DNA of 30,091 nucleotides from Opitutus sp. GAS368 (GCA_945906115.1 CAMDQP010000003.1:1-30091); one strand, 5' to 3'; counted from the stretch's first letter, positions 16,077 through 23,579 are shown. Notes: generated by a model not told the origin, from the sequence alone. Numbers and translations are program-made.

Positions 16077-16307
16077 ATGTCCTCCCCCCGGAAAGATAAG
16101 CCCACCGCCGCTACGGCCCTGCGCCCCCTGGCTCCTGCCGAATTGCAGAAGCGTATCCGCGAAGCCCGCGAAGAACTCCTCAGCCTCCGCCTCAAGAAGG
16201 CCACCGGCGCCGTCGAGAACTCCTCCCGTTTCCGCGCCCTGCGCCGCGACGTCGCTCGTTGCATGACCATCCTTTCCGGTAAGTCCGCCCCGGCGAAGAA
16301 GAAGTAA
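16077..16307 (+). CDS. rpmC: 50S ribosomal protein L29 (uL29)
   Basis: This 76-residue two-helix protein lies at the tunnel exit next to L23. The core is LAPAELQKRIREAREELLSL followed by RLKKATGAVENSSRFRALRR, with the normal D.A...T pattern at the end (DVARCMTIL). An extra 15-18 residue basic/alanine stretch (MSSPRKDKPTAATALRP) precedes the core, making it slightly longer than the usual 60-70 residues. The gene lies in its standard place between rplP and rpsQ. Confidence 0.94.
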   Translation: MSSPRKDKPTAATALRPLAPAELQKRIREAREELLSLRLKKATGAVENSSRFRALRRDVARCMTILSGKSAPAKKK

Positions 16308-16331
16308 TCCATCCTTAAACTCTATTTCCCG

Positions 16332-16616
16332 ATGTCCGAAGACCGCTCCAACCGTAAGACCCTCCTAGGTCTCGTCGCCTCCCGCACGGGCGACAAATCC
16401 ATCAAGGTGAACTTCCAGTACACCGTTCCCCACCCCGTCTACGGGAAGGAAGTCAAGCGCCGTACCGTCCTGCACGCCCACGACGAAAAGAACGAGTGCA
16501 AGCCCGGCGACAAGGTCGAGATCATGGAGACCCGCCCCCTTTCGAAGCTCAAGCGCTGGCGCGTCGTCCGCGTCGTCGAAGCTGCGAAGGTCGCCTCCGA
16601 GTCCATCGACGACTAA
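16332..16616 (+). CDS. rpsQ: 30S ribosomal protein S17 (uS17)
   Basis: This 94-residue OB-fold protein binds 16S rRNA early in assembly. Family marks are RKTLLGLVASRTGDKSIKV, YGKEVKRRTVLHAHDEKNEC, KPGDKVEIMETRPLSKLKRW and RVVRVVEAA. The GD.V.I.E.RPLSK.KRW signature is intact. It is followed after 32 bases by rplN, the point where S10 and spc operons meet in E. coli. No terminator or promoter is visible in that short gap. Confidence 0.97.
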   Translation: MSEDRSNRKTLLGLVASRTGDKSIKVNFQYTVPHPVYGKEVKRRTVLHAHDEKNECKPGDKVEIMETRPLSKLKRWRVVRVVEAAKVASESIDD

Positions 16617-16648
16617 TCGGCTCCACCTAACTCCAGACCTTTCTTACA

Positions 16649-17014
16649 ATGATTCAGATGCTTTCCCGGCTCGAAGTAGCCGACAACACCGGAGCCCGCA
16701 GGGTCCGCATGATCCGCCGTCTCGGCCAGCTCAAAGACACCGCCGGCGTGGGTGATATCATCATCTGCTCCGTCAAGGATTCCACCCCTGACGCCCAGGT
16801 GAAGAAGGGTTCCGTCTGCCGCGCCGTCATCGTCCGGACCGTCGCCCCTATCCGCCGTGCGGATGGCAGCTACCTGCGCTTTGACACCAATGCCGTCGTC
16901 ATCCTCGATGAAAACGGCAATCCGAAGGGCACCCGTATCTTTGGGCCCGTTGCTCGCGAACTCCGCAGCAAGAACTTCATGAAGATCATCTCCCTCGCTC
17001 CCGAGGTACTCTGA
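16649..17014 (+). CDS. rplN: 50S ribosomal protein L14 (uL14)
   Basis: This 121-residue protein forms an intersubunit bridge. Family marks are MIQMLSRLEVADNTGARRVR, VGDIIICSVKDSTPDAQVKK, GSVCRAVIVRT, FDTNAVVILDENGNPKGTRI and FGPVARELRSKNFMKIISLA. All conserved blocks are in place and the length is normal. rplX follows after only 6 bases, the tightest spacing but one among the ribosomal genes here, suggesting translational coupling. Confidence 0.98.
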   Translation: MIQMLSRLEVADNTGARRVRMIRRLGQLKDTAGVGDIIICSVKDSTPDAQVKKGSVCRAVIVRTVAPIRRADGSYLRFDTNAVVILDENGNPKGTRIFGPVARELRSKNFMKIISLAPEVL

Positions 17015-17020
17015 ACAACC

Positions 17021-17293
17021 ATGTCCAAGACCGACATCAAGAAGGGTGACGAAGTCGTCGTCATCTCCGGCGCCGAAAAAGGCAAGCGTGGCAAGATTGT
17101 CAGCTACAACCGTGCTGACGAACGCGTCACCATCGAGGGCCTGAACCTCGTCAAGCGCCACCTGAAGCGCACCCAGGACGGACAGGGCGGCATCACCGAG
17201 CGTGAGGCTCCCATCCATCGCTCTAACGTGATGCTCGGCTCCCTTTGGGACGCCCGTCGCGCCAAGAAGCCGGCCAAGGCCGCCAAGAAGTAA
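17021..17293 (+). CDS. rplX: 50S ribosomal protein L24 (uL24)
   Basis: This 90-residue assembly initiator for the 50S subunit carries a KOW motif: KKGDEVVVISGAEKGKRGKI at about residues 7-26. GLNLVKRHLKRTQDGQGGIT and EREAPIHRSNVML are the usual middle blocks. It is shorter than the typical 100-105 residues because the C-terminal strand region is replaced by a short basic/alanine tail (DARRAKKPAKAAKK). It starts 6 bases after rplN. Confidence 0.96.
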   Translation: MSKTDIKKGDEVVVISGAEKGKRGKIVSYNRADERVTIEGLNLVKRHLKRTQDGQGGITEREAPIHRSNVMLGSLWDARRAKKPAKAAKK

Positions 17294-17326
17294 TCCCGAC
17301 GAAACCACCCGAGAATTAACACGAAA

Positions 17327-17920
17327 ATGGCATCCGTTCCTTATCTGAAGAAGTACTACCTCGAGAAGGTCGTCCCCGAGCTCACCAAGAGCCGTGGCTA
17401 CAAGAATATCCATCAGGTCCCGAACCTGCAGAAGATCGTCCTCAATTCCGCCTTCAAGGCAGAAGCCGACAAGGGCCACATGGCCGAAGTCGTCAAGGAC
17501 ATCACCAAGCTCTCCGGCCAGAAGCCGATCATCACCAAGGCTTCCAAGTCGGTCGCTGCGTTCAAGGTTCGCGAAGGCATGCCCCTCGGCTGCGTCGTCA
17601 CCCTCCGCGGCGCTCGGATGTGGGAGTTCTATCTCCGCCTTACCGCGGTCGCCCTCCCGATGATCCGCGACTTCCGCGGTACCTCCAACCGTCTCGACGG
17701 ACGCGGCAACTACTCGCTCGGCATCTCCGACCACACCATCTTCCCTGAGACTCAGGCTGATGGTTCCCAGCGCGCCAACATCGGCATGGACATCATCATC
17801 GTGACTTCCGCTAACACCGACGACGAAGGCCGCGAACTGCTCCGCCTCCTCGGCATGCCGTTCCGTCGCTCCAGCGCCGCCGATGCGGCCACCGCCACCG
17901 CCGCCGCCGCCAAAGCCTAA
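17327..17920 (+). CDS. rplE: 50S ribosomal protein L5 (uL5)
   Basis: This 197-residue 5S rRNA-binding protein of the central protuberance begins with LKKYYLEKVVPELTKSRGYK. It continues with VPNLQKIVLNSAFKAEADKG, LSGQKPIITKASKSVAAFKV, REGMPLGCVVTLRGARMWEF, FRGTSNRLDGRGNYSLGISD and ETQADGSQRANIGMDIIIVT. The family's usual C-terminal GMPF is present, followed by an added alanine-rich tail (RRSSAADAATATAAAAKA) that makes it about 18 residues longer than typical. Confidence 0.97.
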   Translation: MASVPYLKKYYLEKVVPELTKSRGYKNIHQVPNLQKIVLNSAFKAEADKGHMAEVVKDITKLSGQKPIITKASKSVAAFKVREGMPLGCVVTLRGARMWEFYLRLTAVALPMIRDFRGTSNRLDGRGNYSLGISDHTIFPETQADGSQRANIGMDIIIVTSANTDDEGRELLRLLGMPFRRSSAADAATATAAAAKA

Positions 17921-17940
17921 CCCTCCCACCCCTTACCAGC

Positions 17941-18246
17941 ATGGCCAAGAAGTCCGTCATCCAGCGCGCCCTCAAGCGCGACCGTCTCGTCAAGAAGTAC
18001 GCCGTCAAGCGTGCCGAACTCAAGAAGACCCTCTCCGACCCCAAGGTCACGGAGGAAGCCTTCTACGAAGCCCAGCGCGCCCTCGCCAAACTGCCCCGCA
18101 GCTCGTCGAAGGTCCGTCAGAAGAACCGCTGTTCCATCTCTGGTCGTCCGCGTGCGTTCATCCGCAAGTTCGGCCTTTCCCGTATCACCTTCCGCGAGCT
18201 CGCGCTCAACGGCCAGATTCCCGGCGTCACCAAGGCCTCCTGGTAA
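17941..18246 (+). CDS. rpsN: 30S ribosomal protein S14 (uS14), zinc-free long form
   Basis: This 101-residue protein is the long S14 type, with MAKKSVIQRALKRDRLVKKY at the start, LAKLPRSSSKVRQKNRCSIS and GRPRAFIRKFGLSRITFREL near the end. Only one of the zinc-ribbon cysteines remains (NRCSISGRPR), so it cannot form the CxxC...CxxC knuckle of the short form. This is the C-minus type known in many bacteria. The leader TAACCCTCCCACCCCTTACCAGC is pyrimidine-rich without a Shine-Dalgarno sequence. Confidence 0.97.
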   Translation: MAKKSVIQRALKRDRLVKKYAVKRAELKKTLSDPKVTEEAFYEAQRALAKLPRSSSKVRQKNRCSISGRPRAFIRKFGLSRITFRELALNGQIPGVTKASW

Positions 18247-18267
18247 TCCAACAGAAAAAACAAAACC

Positions 18268-18666
18268 ATGTCCGCTTCTACTGACACCGTCGGGGATTTC
18301 CTGACCTCCATCCGCAACGCTTCGCAGGCCAACAAGGCCGTGATCACCGTCCAGTGGTCCCGTCTTCGTGAAGGCGTCGCCAAGATCCTCGTCGACGCCG
18401 GCTACGTTGCCGCCGCCCGCAAGGCCGAGCGCGAAGGCCTGCCCGTCCTTGAACTCTCCCTTAAGTATGTCGCCGGCGTCCCCGCCATCACCAGCATCGA
18501 GCGCGTCTCGACCCCGGGTCGTCGCGTCTACGCTGGATACAGCACCGTCCCGAAAGTCATCGGCGGCATGGGCGTCTCCATCCTCACCACTTCTCGTGGC
18601 GTCATGACCGACGCCGAAGCCCGCCGCCAGAAGGTCGGTGGCGAGCTCCTCGCGAAGGTCTGGTAA
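18268..18666 (+). CDS. rpsH: 30S ribosomal protein S8 (uS8)
   Basis: This 132-residue 16S rRNA-binding protein is recognised from DTVGDFLTSIRNASQANKAV, SRLREGVAKILVDAGYVA, VSTPGRRVYAGYSTVPKVIG and GMGVSILTTSRGVMTDAEAR. The final block is the family C-terminal signature GLG..I.STS.G.M.D.EAR. S8 represses the spc operon in E. coli by binding near rplE. I see no obvious counterpart hairpin in the short gaps here. The leader is A-rich (CAGAAAAAACAAAACC), unlike the pyrimidine-rich neighbours. Confidence 0.97.
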   Translation: MSASTDTVGDFLTSIRNASQANKAVITVQWSRLREGVAKILVDAGYVAAARKAEREGLPVLELSLKYVAGVPAITSIERVSTPGRRVYAGYSTVPKVIGGMGVSILTTSRGVMTDAEARRQKVGGELLAKVW

Positions 18667-18695
18667 TCCTTCCAACCCTTACAACAAGCAACTTC

Positions 18696-19262
18696 ATGAG
18701 CCGAATTGGTAAGCAGCCCGTCAATATCCCTGAAAAGGTGACCGTGTCCGTCAAGGATAACGTCGTCGTCGTCAAGGGACCTAAGGGCGAACTCTCGAAA
18801 CCCTACCCGAAGGAGATCGGCGTCGTCGCCGACGCCAAGGTCGTCAACGTCACTGATCTCACTGAGGTCAAGGATGCTGACGGCAAGGTCCAGAAGCCCG
18901 GCACCGCCGGCGCTCTCCATGGCACCGTCCGCGCCATCATCCGCAACATGTGCGAAGGCGTGGCCACTGGTTACTCCAAGACCCTCCTGATTGAAGGCGT
19001 CGGTTTCAAGGCTGTCCTCAAGGGCAACGTCCTCGACCTCGCCCTCGGTTACTCCCACCCGATCCGCTACACCATCCCGACCGGCATCAACGTCGTGGTC
19101 ACCGATGGCACCAAACTGGTCATCACCGGCGCCGACCGCCATATGGTCGGCCAGGTCGCTTCCTCGATCAAGCTCTACAAGCCGGTCGAGCCTTACAAGG
19201 GTAAGGGCGTCCGCGTCGAAGGTGAATTCGTCCGCCGTAAGGAAGGCAAGAAGACGGCCTAA
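18696..19262 (+). CDS. rplF: 50S ribosomal protein L6 (uL6)
   Basis: This 188-residue protein sits near the factor-binding site of the 50S. Family marks are MSRIGKQPVNIPEKVTVSVK, VVVKGPKGELSKPY, GTVRAIIRNMCEGVATGYSK, LLIEGVGFKAVLKGNVLDLA, LGYSHPIRYTIPTGI and the C-terminal EPYKGKGVRVEGEFVRRKEG (usual EPYKGKGI.Y..E.....GK). Between the two repeats is a slightly enlarged linker (DLTEVKDADGKVQKPGTAG). The leader carries TCCAACCCTT (18671-18680), the same 10-mer as before rplP. Confidence 0.97.
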   Translation: MSRIGKQPVNIPEKVTVSVKDNVVVVKGPKGELSKPYPKEIGVVADAKVVNVTDLTEVKDADGKVQKPGTAGALHGTVRAIIRNMCEGVATGYSKTLLIEGVGFKAVLKGNVLDLALGYSHPIRYTIPTGINVVVTDGTKLVITGADRHMVGQVASSIKLYKPVEPYKGKGVRVEGEFVRRKEGKKTA

Positions 19263-19285
19263 TCCGCCCGAACCGAAAACATTCC

Positions 19286-19648
19286 ATGAAACTGCAGAAG
19301 AAGAATCTCCTGACGCAGAAGCGCCGTTGGCGCATCCGCAAGACGGTGCGCGGCACCGCCGCCCGTCCCCGTCTGGCCCTCAAGATGACCCACGTGCATC
19401 TCTACGCCCAGGCTATCGACGACGACAAGGGCGTGACCCTCGTCTCGCTCGCCACCACCTCCAAGGATCTCCGCGGCCAGAAGCTGAAAGCCAACGTCGC
19501 CGGTGCGACCGCCTTTGGCGCTGTTTTCGGTGCCAAGGCCAAGGCCGCCGGTCTCACGACCGTCGTCTTCGACCGCGCCGGTCGCCGTTACCACGGCACC
19601 GTCAAGTCCTTCGCCGAAGCCGCCCGCCAGGCAGGCCTGACCTTCTAA
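19286..19648 (+). CDS. rplR: 50S ribosomal protein L18 (uL18)
   Basis: This 120-residue protein binds 5S rRNA with L5. Family marks are KRRWRIRKTVRGTAARPRLA near the N terminus, THVHLYAQAIDDDKGVTLVS and the C-terminal VFDRAGRRYHGTVKSFAEAA followed by RQAGLTF (usual FDR.G..YHGRV.ALA.AARE.GL.F). The length is normal. rpsE begins just 4 bases after its stop, the closest pair of ribosomal genes in the window, so coupled translation is likely. Confidence 0.97.
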   Translation: MKLQKKNLLTQKRRWRIRKTVRGTAARPRLALKMTHVHLYAQAIDDDKGVTLVSLATTSKDLRGQKLKANVAGATAFGAVFGAKAKAAGLTTVVFDRAGRRYHGTVKSFAEAARQAGLTF

Positions 19649-19652
19649 TTTC

Positions 19653-20312
19653 ATGAGCGCAGAAAACACCCCCGCCGCGGCTCCCGCCGCCTCCGCCCCC
19701 GCCCCCGCCGCCCCTGGTGGCTCTGGTGGCCCCGGTCGTTCCGGCCCTGGCGGTGATCGTCGTGGTCCTGGTGGCCCCGGTGGTCCCGGCGGCCGTCGCA
19801 ATGGCCCTGGCGGTCCTGGCCGCGGTCCTCGTCGCGACAATCGCAACGACGCCCCTGCTTCCGAATTCAACGACAAGGTCGTCCACATCAACCGCTGCTC
19901 GAAGGTCGTCAAAGGCGGCCGTCGCTTCAACTTTGCCGCGCTCATCGTGGCAGGTGATGGCAAGGGCCGCGTCGGTGTGGGTTACGGCAAGGCCAAGGAA
20001 GTTCCTGATGCAATCCGCAAAGGAACCGACCGCGCCCACCGCGCCCTCGTTCGCGTCAATCTCCGTGGCAACACCATCCCGCACGAAGTCATCGGCCACG
20101 CCGACGGCGGCGTCGTGATGCTCCGTCCGGCTGCTCCCGGTACCGGCCTCATCGCCGGCGGTGGCGTCCGTGCCGTGCTTGAAGTCGCTGGCTACAAGGA
20201 TGTCCTTTCGAAATCCATGGGATCCAACAATCCCCAGGCTGTCGTCAAGGCCACCTTGGACGGTCTCTCCAAGCTCCGTACCCTCGAACAAATCAAGGCT
20301 CTCCGCGCCTAA
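19653..20312 (+). CDS. rpsE: 30S ribosomal protein S5 (uS5) with a long glycine/proline-rich N-terminal extension
   Basis: The core from about residue 72 is a normal S5, a translation fidelity and mRNA helicase-site protein: DKVVHINRCSKVVKGGRRFN, VAGDGKGRVGVGYGKAKEVP, GNTIPHEVIGHADGGVVMLR, GTGLIAGGGVRAVLEVAGYK and SNNPQAVVKATLDGLSKL. The first 70 or so residues are low-complexity. An Ala/Pro stretch (PAAAPAASAPAPAAPGG) leads into imperfect GGPGR/GPGG repeats with scattered arginines (DRRGPGGPGGPGGRRNGPGG). This adds about 60 residues to the usual 165. The extension is in frame with the only start that follows rplR closely, so it appears to be translated. Confidence 0.96.
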   Translation: MSAENTPAAAPAASAPAPAAPGGSGGPGRSGPGGDRRGPGGPGGPGGRRNGPGGPGRGPRRDNRNDAPASEFNDKVVHINRCSKVVKGGRRFNFAALIVAGDGKGRVGVGYGKAKEVPDAIRKGTDRAHRALVRVNLRGNTIPHEVIGHADGGVVMLRPAAPGTGLIAGGGVRAVLEVAGYKDVLSKSMGSNNPQAVVKATLDGLSKLRTLEQIKALRA

Positions 20313-20327
20313 GCGGAACACACAGAC

Positions 20328-20795
20328 ATGAAACTCGACTCTCTGCCCAAAATCAAGGGCTCCACTCACCGCCATAAGATCCTCGGCCGCGGCCGCGGTA
20401 CCGGTCACGGCAAGACTTCCGGTCGTGGTCACAAAGGCATGAAGGCCCGCTCCGGCGGTGGCCATCGTCCCGGCTTCGAAGGCGGCCAGATGCCCCTCTA
20501 CCGTCGTCTGCCCAAGCGCGGCTTTAACAACGTCAACCGCATTGAGTACGCCGTGCTTAACGTGCGCGATTTCGAAGAGCTCCCAGGTAAGACCTTCGGC
20601 CTTGAAGAACTCGTCGCCGCCGGCGTCCTGCGCAAGTCCGCCCCGCTCCTCAAGATTCTCGGAACCGGCGAGCTCACGCGCGCCATCACCGTCAAGGCCC
20701 ACCGTTTCTCCAAGGACGCGAAAGCGAAAATCGAGAAAGCCGGCGGTAAGGCGATTCTGATCGAGACCAAGAAGTCGGCCACCGCCGCTGAGTGA
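20328..20795 (+). CDS. rplO: 50S ribosomal protein L15 (uL15)
   Basis: This 155-residue protein is recognised by RHKILGRGRGTGHGKTSGRG, HKGMKARSGGGHRPGFEGGQ and MPLYRRLPKRGFNNVNRIEY, followed by ITVKAHRFSKDAKAKIEKAG (usual V.A..FS..A...IE.AGG). The glycine-rich N-terminal extension that threads into 23S rRNA is intact. It follows rpsE by 15 bases. rpmD (L30), which separates these genes in E. coli, is missing. Its TGA stop overlaps a GTG that is a possible secY start. Confidence 0.97.
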   Translation: MKLDSLPKIKGSTHRHKILGRGRGTGHGKTSGRGHKGMKARSGGGHRPGFEGGQMPLYRRLPKRGFNNVNRIEYAVLNVRDFEELPGKTFGLEELVAAGVLRKSAPLLKILGTGELTRAITVKAHRFSKDAKAKIEKAGGKAILIETKKSATAAE

Positions 20796-20818
20796 GCCTC
20801 GGATCGCCCCTGTCCTCG

Positions 20819-22345
20819 ATGTTCTCGGCCTTCGCCAACTGCTGGAGGATTCCTGAGCTCAGGGCTCGGCTGATTGCTACCGTGGCCATGGTGTTCGTGG
20901 CCCGTATCGGCGCGAACATCCCTTTGCCGGGTATCGATCCGAAGGACATCATGGATTATTACCACTCCATGGCCGACAAGTCGTCGGGCGGCGTGGTCGC
21001 AATGTACAACATGTTCACGGGCGGCGCGCTCCTCAAGGGCGCGGTGTTCTCGTTGGGCATCATGCCGTACATCAGCGCCTCTATCATCATGCAGCTGATG
21101 TCGGCGGTCGTTCCTTCGATCGCGCGCCTGCAGCAGGAAGGTGAGATTGGCCGCCAGAAGGTCGCTCAGTATTCTCGCTACCTCACCATCGTCATCGCGC
21201 TCGTCCAGTCCGCACTGCTCCTTGGTGCGTTCTGTAATCCGCAGCAGGTCGGCCAGGCTCTCGGTCTGGGCAACTTCACCGGTACCATTGTCGTCATGGA
21301 GAGCAAGACGCTCTTTGTCTGCCTCGGCGTTTGTCTTCTGACTTCCGGATCGATCGTCATGCTTTGGCTCGGCGAGCAGATCACCCAGCGCGGTATCGGC
21401 AACGGCACGTCGGTTCTTATCACCATCGGCATCCTCGCCGATCTCCCTGGTGCTCTCACTTCCTTCGTCGACATGACTTTCGGTGGTAAAATCGGTGCCG
21501 CTGCCGTCAACTCACATGGCTGGGAGAAGGCCGCTGGCATGATTCTCCTCTTCGTCGTCGTCACCGCCGCGATGGTCGCCATCAACCAAGCGGTCCGCAA
21601 GATTCCGATCCAGTACGCCCAGCGCATGGTCGGTCGCAAGATGTACGGTGCGCAGACCAACTACCTGCCGCTCAAGGTGAACTACGCAGGCGTGATGCCG
21701 GTCATCTTCGCTGGCGCCATCATGAGCTTCCCGCCCATGCTGCTCAATCCGTTGGCGACCTATTTCCCGACGCTAAGTTTCCTGAGCGAGTTGGCCGACT
21801 TCTTCAACCGCAGCAATGCGTTCTACTACACCCTCTACTCGGTACTGATCTTCGGCTTCAGCTACTTCTGGATCTCGATCATGTTCCGTCCGGTGCAAAT
21901 CGCCGACGACCTTAAGAAAAACAACGGCTACATCCTCGGCGTCCGCCCTGGCGAGCACACCGCCCAGTTCCTGGACTTCGTGATGACGCGACTCACGCTG
22001 GCTGGATCGATCTTCCTGCTCGCCATCGCGCTGATGCCGGATCTCTTCATCTACCAGTTCAACTTCCCGATGCGTCTTGCGTCGTTCCTCGGCGGCACGG
22101 GCGGTCTGATCACCGTTGGCGTGATGCTCGACACGATGCGCCAAGTGGAAACCTATCTCTTGCAGCGTAATTACGAAGGCTTCCTGAAGAAGGGCCGCAT
22201 CGGCGGTATTCCAGTGCCCGCTGCCGGTCTCCGCACCGACTCCGAAGTTTCCGCCCTCGGTTCTCTCGAGAAGGTCTGCCTCTTCCTGTTCACCCTCGGC
22301 GTTGTCGCTTGGGGGCTGAATCATTGGGGTGCGTTCGCTCGCTAA
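20819..22345 (+). CDS. secY: Protein translocase subunit SecY
   Basis: SecY is the membrane channel for Sec-dependent export and insertion, working with SecE, SecG and SecA. The 508-residue product opens with MFSAFANCWRIPELRARL and RIGANIPLPGID, the family N terminus. It keeps the plug and TM2 region (LGIMPYISASIIMQLM), IARLQQEGEIGRQKVAQYSR, GIGNGTSVLI and the cytosolic loop QYAQRMVGRKMYGAQTNYLP. The C-terminal VQIADDLKKNNGYILGVRPG and MRQVETYLLQRNYEGFLKKG are also present. Most SecY end soon after this last block. Here about 55 further residues include a hydrophobic stretch (VCLFLFTLGVVAWGL). The ATG at 20819 fits the family; a GTG at 20792 overlapping the rplO stop would add nine residues. 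Confidence 0.95.
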   Translation: MFSAFANCWRIPELRARLIATVAMVFVARIGANIPLPGIDPKDIMDYYHSMADKSSGGVVAMYNMFTGGALLKGAVFSLGIMPYISASIIMQLMSAVVPSIARLQQEGEIGRQKVAQYSRYLTIVIALVQSALLLGAFCNPQQVGQALGLGNFTGTIVVMESKTLFVCLGVCLLTSGSIVMLWLGEQITQRGIGNGTSVLITIGILADLPGALTSFVDMTFGGKIGAAAVNSHGWEKAAGMILLFVVVTAAMVAINQAVRKIPIQYAQRMVGRKMYGAQTNYLPLKVNYAGVMPVIFAGAIMSFPPMLLNPLATYFPTLSFLSELADFFNRSNAFYYTLYSVLIFGFSYFWISIMFRPVQIADDLKKNNGYILGVRPGEHTAQFLDFVMTRLTLAGSIFLLAIALMPDLFIYQFNFPMRLASFLGGTGGLITVGVMLDTMRQVETYLLQRNYEGFLKKGRIGGIPVPAAGLRTDSEVSALGSLEKVCLFLFTLGVVAWGLNHWGAFAR

Positions 22346-22357
22346 GCTTTTCCCGGG

Positions 22358-23119
22358 ATGATCGATTTGAAGTCGGCCGAAGACTTAAGTCGCATGCGCG
22401 CCGCTTGTGTCGCAGCGGCCCGTGTTCTGCATGATCTGTCGACCCTCGTCGTTCCGGGCATCTCCACCGCTGGACTGGATTCCGCCGCTCGCGGGCTGAT
22501 GGCTCGACACGGCTGCGAAAGTGCCTGCCATGGTTACGTGGTCGGCCGCCTCAGCTACCCGGGGTACGTGTGCATCTCCCTTAACGACGAGATCGTCCAC
22601 GGCATCGGCGCCGCCGACCGCATCATCCGAGACGGTGACCTGGTCTCATTGGATGTGGTCGTCCGCCGTGATGGGTTCATCGGGGACAACGCCCGTACGG
22701 TCATGGTCGGAGCCGTCGACCCGCAGGCCCGTCAACTTTGCTTAGATACCGAAAAGTCCCTCCTGGCCGGCATTGCGGCCGTGAAGCCCGGCAACAGGGT
22801 AGGGGACATCTCCGCTGCCATCCAGGAGGCGCTTGCCCCTGGTGGATATGGCATCGTCCGGGACTTCGTCGGCCATGGCGTCGGCCGCAAAATGCACGAA
22901 GAGCCCCAAATCCCCAATTACGGTAAGGCTGGAACTGGACCTAAGTTATTGGCTGGCATGGCTTTAGCCATTGAACCTATGGTGAACCTCGGCTCGCACA
23001 AGATCGTCATGGCTTCGGACGGCTGGACCGCCCGGACCGCCGACGGCAAGGTCTCCGCGCACTTTGAACACACCGTTTTAGTGACCGAAAACGGGGCAGA
23101 AATCCTGACCCTCGTTTAA
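22358..23119 (+). CDS. map: Methionine aminopeptidase, type I
   Basis: This 253-residue metalloenzyme removes the initiator methionine from nascent proteins. The metal ligands of the pita-bread fold can be identified: Asp in VSLDVVVRRDGFIGDNART (both Asp ligands in this stretch), His in FVGHGVGRKMHEEP, Glu in ALAIEPMVN and Glu in SAHFEHTVLVTE. The substrate-binding His lies in SLNDEIVHGI. There is no N-terminal zinc-finger extension, so it is type Ia. It follows secY by 12 bases with GGG just before the ATG. adk, often found between secY and map, is absent. Confidence 0.97.
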   Translation: MIDLKSAEDLSRMRAACVAAARVLHDLSTLVVPGISTAGLDSAARGLMARHGCESACHGYVVGRLSYPGYVCISLNDEIVHGIGAADRIIRDGDLVSLDVVVRRDGFIGDNARTVMVGAVDPQARQLCLDTEKSLLAGIAAVKPGNRVGDISAAIQEALAPGGYGIVRDFVGHGVGRKMHEEPQIPNYGKAGTGPKLLAGMALAIEPMVNLGSHKIVMASDGWTARTADGKVSAHFEHTVLVTENGAEILTLV

Positions 23120-23131
23120 ACCGTATTTTTT
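23089..23131 (+). terminator. Weak candidate terminator or attenuator at the end of map
   Basis: AAACGGGG at 23089-23096 can pair with CCCTCGTTT at 23109-23117, with one bulged T, around a 12-base loop. A run of six T follows at 23126-23131. The T run begins 8 bases after the stem, farther than usual, and the stem overlaps the map coding end. It could reduce transcription between the spc and alpha parts, or be chance. Confidence 0.25.
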
Positions 23132-23198
23132 GCTTTCAAATCCCACCAGAACCTCCAAGTTCCGACCTCTTTCCCACCTTCCAAACAGCACGGACACC

Positions 23199-23579
23199 AT
23201 GCCACGAATCCTCGGCGTAGACATTCCCAACAACAAGAAAGTAGAGATTTCTCTCCGCTATATCTATGGTATCGGCCCCCGCCGCGCCACGGAGATTTGC
23301 GAAGCTCTCGGCTTTGATCCTGCCATGCGCGCTCAGAATCTCTCTGAAGAGCAGCTGAACAAGATCGTCGAGTACATCGTACGCATGGGCTACAAGTGCG
23401 AAGGCGACCTTCGCCGCGATATCGCGCAGAACCTGAAGCGCCTCCAGGCGATCAAGTGCTACCGCGGTCTCCGCCACTTCCGTGGCCTGCCCGTCCGCGG
23501 TCAGCGCACGCGCACCAACGCCCGTACCCGCAAGGGCAAGCGTAAGACCGTCGGCGTCGCCGCGGCTCCTTCCAAGTAA
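23199..23579 (+). CDS. rpsM: 30S ribosomal protein S13 (uS13)
   Basis: This 126-residue 30S head protein contacts tRNA in the P site. Family marks are MPRILGVDIPNNKKVEISLR, YIYGIGPRRATEICEALG, RRDIAQNLKRLQAIKCYRGL, RHFRGLPVRGQRTRTNARTR and KGKRKTVG. I chose the ATG at 23199, the family start, over an in-frame ATG at 23130 that lies in a 79-base pyrimidine-rich gap. infA and rpmJ, which normally precede rpsM, are absent. The gap upstream has no convincing hairpin except the weak element at the map end. Confidence 0.97.
   Translation: MPRILGVDIPNNKKVEISLRYIYGIGPRRATEICEALGFDPAMRAQNLSEEQLNKIVEYIVRMGYKCEGDLRRDIAQNLKRLQAIKCYRGLRHFRGLPVRGQRTRTNARTRKGKRKTVGVAAAPSK

Noticed and set aside
19700..19850. 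GC-rich repeat in rpsE considered as a tandem DNA repeat or regulatory repeat
   Set aside because: The repeats are imperfect, stay in the rpsE reading frame and encode the GPGG-type tail, so they are explained as coding low complexity.
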